In this document: one piece after another, positions 61,208 to 64,000 of the stretch | How positions within the stretch are numbered: the first letter of the stretch is position 1 | Layout of the letters: every line of letters begins with the position of its first letter | Source: an uncultured Dorea sp. | Lineage (GTDB): Bacteria; Bacillota; Clostridia; Lachnospirales; Lachnospiraceae | NCBI GenBank assembly: GCA_900550865.1 | Contig: URTM01000004.1 | Span: forward strand, 53,623 to 117,622 | Length of the DNA: 64,000 nt | Direction: 5' to 3' | Translations under genes and position numbers: made by a program | Notes under the pieces: model-generated | Database searches by the model: none | Seen by the model: the letters and a program-made list of their open reading frames with translations, nothing else | Told to the model about the DNA's origin: nothing

Positions 61208-62587
61208 TTATACTGCTTCTGGATTCTTCTTCATAATCAGCCATGTGCCTGCAAATGCAACTCCTACAGAAAGCAGTAATACAATAATATACTCAATCAT
61301 TCCTCCCTGAAGGTAAAGCAGCATACCAGGGATCATAGACGCTCCGGTTCCCTTTGCACACAAACCAACGATTGCTGCGAATCCACCACCTACAGCACCT
61401 CCAAGACATCCCATGAAGAATGGCTTAAGTCTTGGGAATGTAAGACCATACATAACAGGTTCGGAAATTCCGAATAATGCCGGGATCAGAGCTGGAATCA
61501 TATTAGCTCTCTTCTGCTTATTCTTCTGCATCATGACAATTGCAAGTCCTGCTCCAAGCTGTCCTGCGATTGCTGCAGATCCCATTGGGTTAATATAATC
61601 TACACCAGTCTCTGTAAAAATACTTACAATAATCGGTGTTACTGTATGATGCATACCTACAGAACAGAGAATCTGAATCAGTCCTCCATAAGCGATTCCT
61701 CCAATTCCAAATGGAAGTTTCAGCATCATAAGGATCAGATCTGTTATTCCTTTTTCAATTCCTGAAAGAACCGGTCCTACAACAAAGAGTCCTGCCAAAA
61801 GTGAAACAAGTAAAGTAAGGAATGGTACAAGCAGCATGTCTAAGATATCCGGAATCACCTGATGTAACTTCTTCTCCAGTTTTGCTGCAAAGAATCCCAT
61901 GAATAATGCAGGAATTACAGAACTCTGATAACCTGTAATATTTAAATGCAACGGTCCAAAGACAAAACTTAACGGATCAGCAACTCCATTTACCACATCC
62001 CATTTATTTGGAAGAGTTGGTGATACAAGCATCAGCCCAAGTACAATACCGAGGATCGGTGAGCCACCGAACTTCTTGCATGCAGACCATGCAACTAATA
62101 CTGGGATAAATGTGTATGCTGTGTCTGTTAATACAGAAAATACTGTATCAAAAGATGGTGATAACTCAATTCCAAATCCATTTACAAGAAGACTTCTTAC
62201 TCCCATCAGAATACCTGTTGCAAGAAGTACCGGAATGATAGGAATAAAAATATCAGAAATCATCTTTGTTGTACTCTGGAAAGATAATTTTTCCTTCTCC
62301 CCATTTTCTGTTACTTCAGCATCTCCAGCTGTCACTCCTGCCAGTTTCTGAAACTCAGCACAAACTTTATTCACAAATCCAGTTCCAAGAATCACCTGAT
62401 GCTGGCCACTCTTTGAGAAATAACCTGCTACTCCCTGAATCTCTTTCATCCCCTCTTCATCAATAATAGATGCATCCTTTACTTCCACGCGAAGCCTGGT
62501 TGCACAATGTGTCGCACTGATTACATTTTCTTTTCCGCCAAATGCTTTCAGAATTTCCTGCGCTGTCTTTACAGGATCTTTTTTCAT
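61208..62587 (-). CDS. scrA: Sucrose-specific PTS EIIBC permease
   Basis: The 459-residue protein has an EIIB domain with the phosphorylated Cys in NVISATHCATRLRVEV (residue about 26). An EIIC domain of about ten helices follows, with AWSACKKFGGSPILGIVLGL and GMHHTVTPIIVSIF (shown in part). No EIIA domain is attached, so a EIIA-Glc type protein coded elsewhere must supply phosphate. AGGAGG precedes the ATG. It heads the scrA-scrB operon, with twin ScrR operators in the 250 bp upstream. Confidence 0.94.
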   Translation of the reverse strand: MKKDPVKTAQEILKAFGGKENVISATHCATRLRVEVKDASIIDEEGMKEIQGVAGYFSKSGQHQVILGTGFVNKVCAEFQKLAGVTAGDAEVTENGEKEKLSFQSTTKMISDIFIPIIPVLLATGILMGVRSLLVNGFGIELSPSFDTVFSVLTDTAYTFIPVLVAWSACKKFGGSPILGIVLGLMLVSPTLPNKWDVVNGVADPLSFVFGPLHLNITGYQSSVIPALFMGFFAAKLEKKLHQVIPDILDMLLVPFLTLLVSLLAGLFVVGPVLSGIEKGITDLILMMLKLPFGIGGIAYGGLIQILCSVGMHHTVTPIIVSIFTETGVDYINPMGSAAIAGQLGAGLAIVMMQKNKQKRANMIPALIPALFGISEPVMYGLTFPRLKPFFMGCLGGAVGGGFAAIVGLCAKGTGASMIPGMLLYLQGGMIEYIIVLLLSVGVAFAGTWLIMKKNPEAV

Positions 62588-62631
62588 CTCTCATTACCTC
62601 CTATTTGTGCTATTATAACATATATCGTTTT

Positions 62632-62724
62632 TATCAAATCGATTCGATATGTTTGTTTTTTATAGTGGCCTTGGAATATTTCCTATCGGCCACTGTTATT
62701 TTTGTTTATCGAATCGTTTCGATA
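62632..62724. promoter_or_regulatory. Twin LacI-type operators upstream of scrA
   Basis: TATCAAATCGATTCGATA (62632-62649) and TATCGAATCGTTTCGATA (62707-62724) are two near-palindromes 75 bp apart, in the scrR-scrA gap. They fit binding and looping by the LacI-type protein coded next to them. A hairpin AGTGGCC/GGCCACT (62664-62694) lies between them. Confidence 0.8.
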
Positions 62725-62843
62725 TCTGTTGATTATAATAGATCATTACCATTTCGCTGTCAATGAATTTAATCAATTCTTTTTGTTTTCTGTATTTTTC
62801 AACAAATTAAAGTCGTGATATTTGGTAAAAAGTAACATGTAAT

Positions 62844-63821
62844 TTAACATGTTTCACCACTTTGGACTGTCACGCCAAAAATAGATTCAACTTCTTCAAT
62901 TTTTTTCCCTTCAATTTGCGAGATGATCATTGACACTAATTTTTGAGCCATTTCTTCAATTGGCTGAACAATCGCAGTCAGAATTTCTGGTCCGATTTTT
63001 GTAATATACGTTCCATCAATCGCAACTATGCTGAGATCCTCTGGAACTTTTCTTCCTCGTAACTGCGCTTCTCTCATACAGGCAGCTGCAGCCATATCAA
63101 CACCAAGAATTCCATCCATATCATTACATGTCTCAAATGCACGAGCTGCAGCATCCTGATACTTTTCAGTAGTAAATGTATTATATCCCACAGAAATATC
63201 TACAACTTCACAACCTTTTTTCTGAAGTATTTCGCGGAATACCTTCTCCTTTTCATCCTCATAGTTCTTAATCGTATGAGAACTTACAAGCTGTACGACT
63301 TTCTTTCTGTTCTTCTCCAGAAAAAGCGACGCTGCTTTCTCTGCAACCTGTCTCTTGTCTACATGAACAGTCGGAATATAATCTGCCAAATAACAATCAA
63401 TTGTTACGATTGGTCTGTCAATCTTAAGATATCTCTCCTTCTTCAGTGAATGAGCTCCCATAATCACGCCATCCATAGTTCTACGATCCAGCATCTGAAG
63501 GTAAGCTTCTTCTACATCTTCACGCCCAGCTGTTCCACAAACCAGTGCCTTATACCCTCTGGAATACAGTTCTTTCTCTGCGTATTTAATAAACGTACTG
63601 AAAAAGGGATGTGCGATATCTGGAACAATAATTCCTACAATTCCTGATTTTTGCATCTTCAGATTACGGCCAAGCTCGCTTGGAATATAATTTAATTCCT
63701 TCATTGCTTTTTCAATTTTTTTCCTGGTTTCGTCAGATACATATCCTTTATTATTACACACAAGTGAAACAGTGCTTCTTGATACTCCAGCTAATTTTGC
63801 TACATCTCCAATGCTTGCCAA
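62844..63821 (-). CDS. scrR: LacI-family repressor of the sucrose operon
   Basis: The 325-residue repressor has an N-terminal headpiece (IGDVAKLAGVSRSTVSLVCN) and a hinge helix (SELGRNLKMQKSGIVGIIVP, shown in part). A periplasmic-binding-type sensor fold follows, with DGVIMGAHSLK, DGILGVDMAAAACM and VAIDGTYITKIGPEILTAIV. Its place next to scrAB and the twin TCGAATCG-type operators points to control by sucrose 6-phosphate or fructose. It is in the same direction as scrAB but about 250 bp upstream, so it is probably a separate unit that also passes the operators. Confidence 0.9.
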   Translation of the reverse strand: MASIGDVAKLAGVSRSTVSLVCNNKGYVSDETRKKIEKAMKELNYIPSELGRNLKMQKSGIVGIIVPDIAHPFFSTFIKYAEKELYSRGYKALVCGTAGREDVEEAYLQMLDRRTMDGVIMGAHSLKKERYLKIDRPIVTIDCYLADYIPTVHVDKRQVAEKAASLFLEKNRKKVVQLVSSHTIKNYEDEKEKVFREILQKKGCEVVDISVGYNTFTTEKYQDAAARAFETCNDMDGILGVDMAAAACMREAQLRGRKVPEDLSIVAIDGTYITKIGPEILTAIVQPIEEMAQKLVSMIISQIEGKKIEEVESIFGVTVQSGETC

Positions 63822-63902
63822 ATCAATCTCTCCCTATCATCAAATCATAAATCTACAGTTACTCTTCTGCATTAGAGTTCTTTCTCTAATAATAAAATAT
63901 AG

Positions 63903-63930
63903 AAAAAAGACTGCGGTATACGCAGTCTTT
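63903..63930 (-). terminator. Terminator downstream of tRNA-Phe
   Basis: AAAGACTGCG (63906-63915) pairs with CGCAGTCTTT (63921-63930), loop GTATA, with T6 on minus. It ends the tRNA-Phe transcript before scrR. Confidence 0.88.
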
Positions 63931-63950
63931 CCGTTTACATAAAATAAAAA

Positions 63951-64000
63951 TGCCCAGAACCGGAATCGAACCAGTGACACGAGGATTTTCAGTCCTCTGC
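63951..64000 (-). tRNA. tRNA-Phe (anticodon GAA), 5'-partial
   Basis: Reading minus, the fragment holds the anticodon arm GAGGA-CTGAAAA-TCCTC (anticodon GAA). The T-arm is ACTGG-TTCGATT-CCGGT, and the acceptor 3' strand TCTGGGC carries discriminator A. The 5' half lies beyond the window end. CCA is not encoded. Confidence 0.93.

Overview
The window reads as chromosomal DNA of a spore-forming, anaerobic, gut-type Clostridia bacterium, most likely Lachnospiraceae (Dorea/Blautia/Ruminococcus-like). The basis is DnaD/DnaI-type replication genes, spmA/spmB, a stand-alone Spo0A C-terminal domain protein, a PPi-dependent phosphofructokinase, a Met T-box, a PotCD fusion and many GPH/GH sugar genes, all at moderate GC. 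No prophage, insertion sequence, rRNA operon or CRISPR array was seen. Species assignment is inference.

Layout. 1-3.1 kb: DnaD-domain protein (5' end outside), DnaC/DnaI-like loader ATPase and a PRPP synthetase, all on + and closed by a terminator. 3.2-7.7 kb (-): VanR/VanS-like two-component pair running into a YhaO/YhaN-like nuclease-ATPase pair with overlapping ends. 7.8-11.4 kb: asnS, then pfp and queT on +, with a preQ1-riboswitch-like leader before queT. 11.4-18.6 kb (-): a large membrane-anchored protein with a degenerate papain-like tail, a methyltransferase and a second sensor kinase/regulator pair. 18.9-20.2 kb: Spo0A-C protein and two copies of a structured C-rich RNA element, each with its own -10 box, flanking a cupin gene. 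20.2-28 kb (-): alpha/beta hydrolase, citrate synthase, rsmA, TatD nuclease, metG with T-box, aldo/keto reductase. 28.1-32.2 kb: twin operators, azlCD, a DUF885 peptidase and an Rpn-family protein. 32.5-37.5 kb (-): polyamine ABC transporter potA-potB-potCD with an XRE-cupin regulator. 37.6-40 kb: decayed MATE and ribokinase genes around a U32-like protein, and an MBL-fold enzyme. 40.3-45.7 kb: GPH transporter, GH5 and GH43 enzymes with a divergent AraC regulator. 45.9-47.4 kb: AT-rich DUF4143 ATPase and a 43-residue ORF. 47.7-53.1 kb (-): JetA-JetB-JetC condensin-like operon with no JetD beside it. 53.3-59.2 kb: acidic membrane protein, divergent spmB/spmA, AI-2E-family protein and a P-type cation ATPase with a structured attenuator leader. 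59.5-64 kb (-): tRNA-Lys, sucrose operon scrA-scrB with scrR and twin operators, and a partial tRNA-Phe.

Three non-coding themes run across the window. First, palindromes built on GGGGACGGGG recur at gene ends and between genes. Second, groups of DnaA boxes (TTATCCACA and near matches) lie in five intergenic gaps with no oriC genes nearby. Third, cis-acting RNA leaders (T-box, preQ1-like, P-ATPase attenuator) control single genes.

The best candidates for something undescribed are the twin C-rich RNAs at 19.3 and 20.0 kb. Next come the JetABC set lacking its nuclease, the PotA with a duplicated beta-rich insertion in its regulatory domain, and the P-type ATPase leader.
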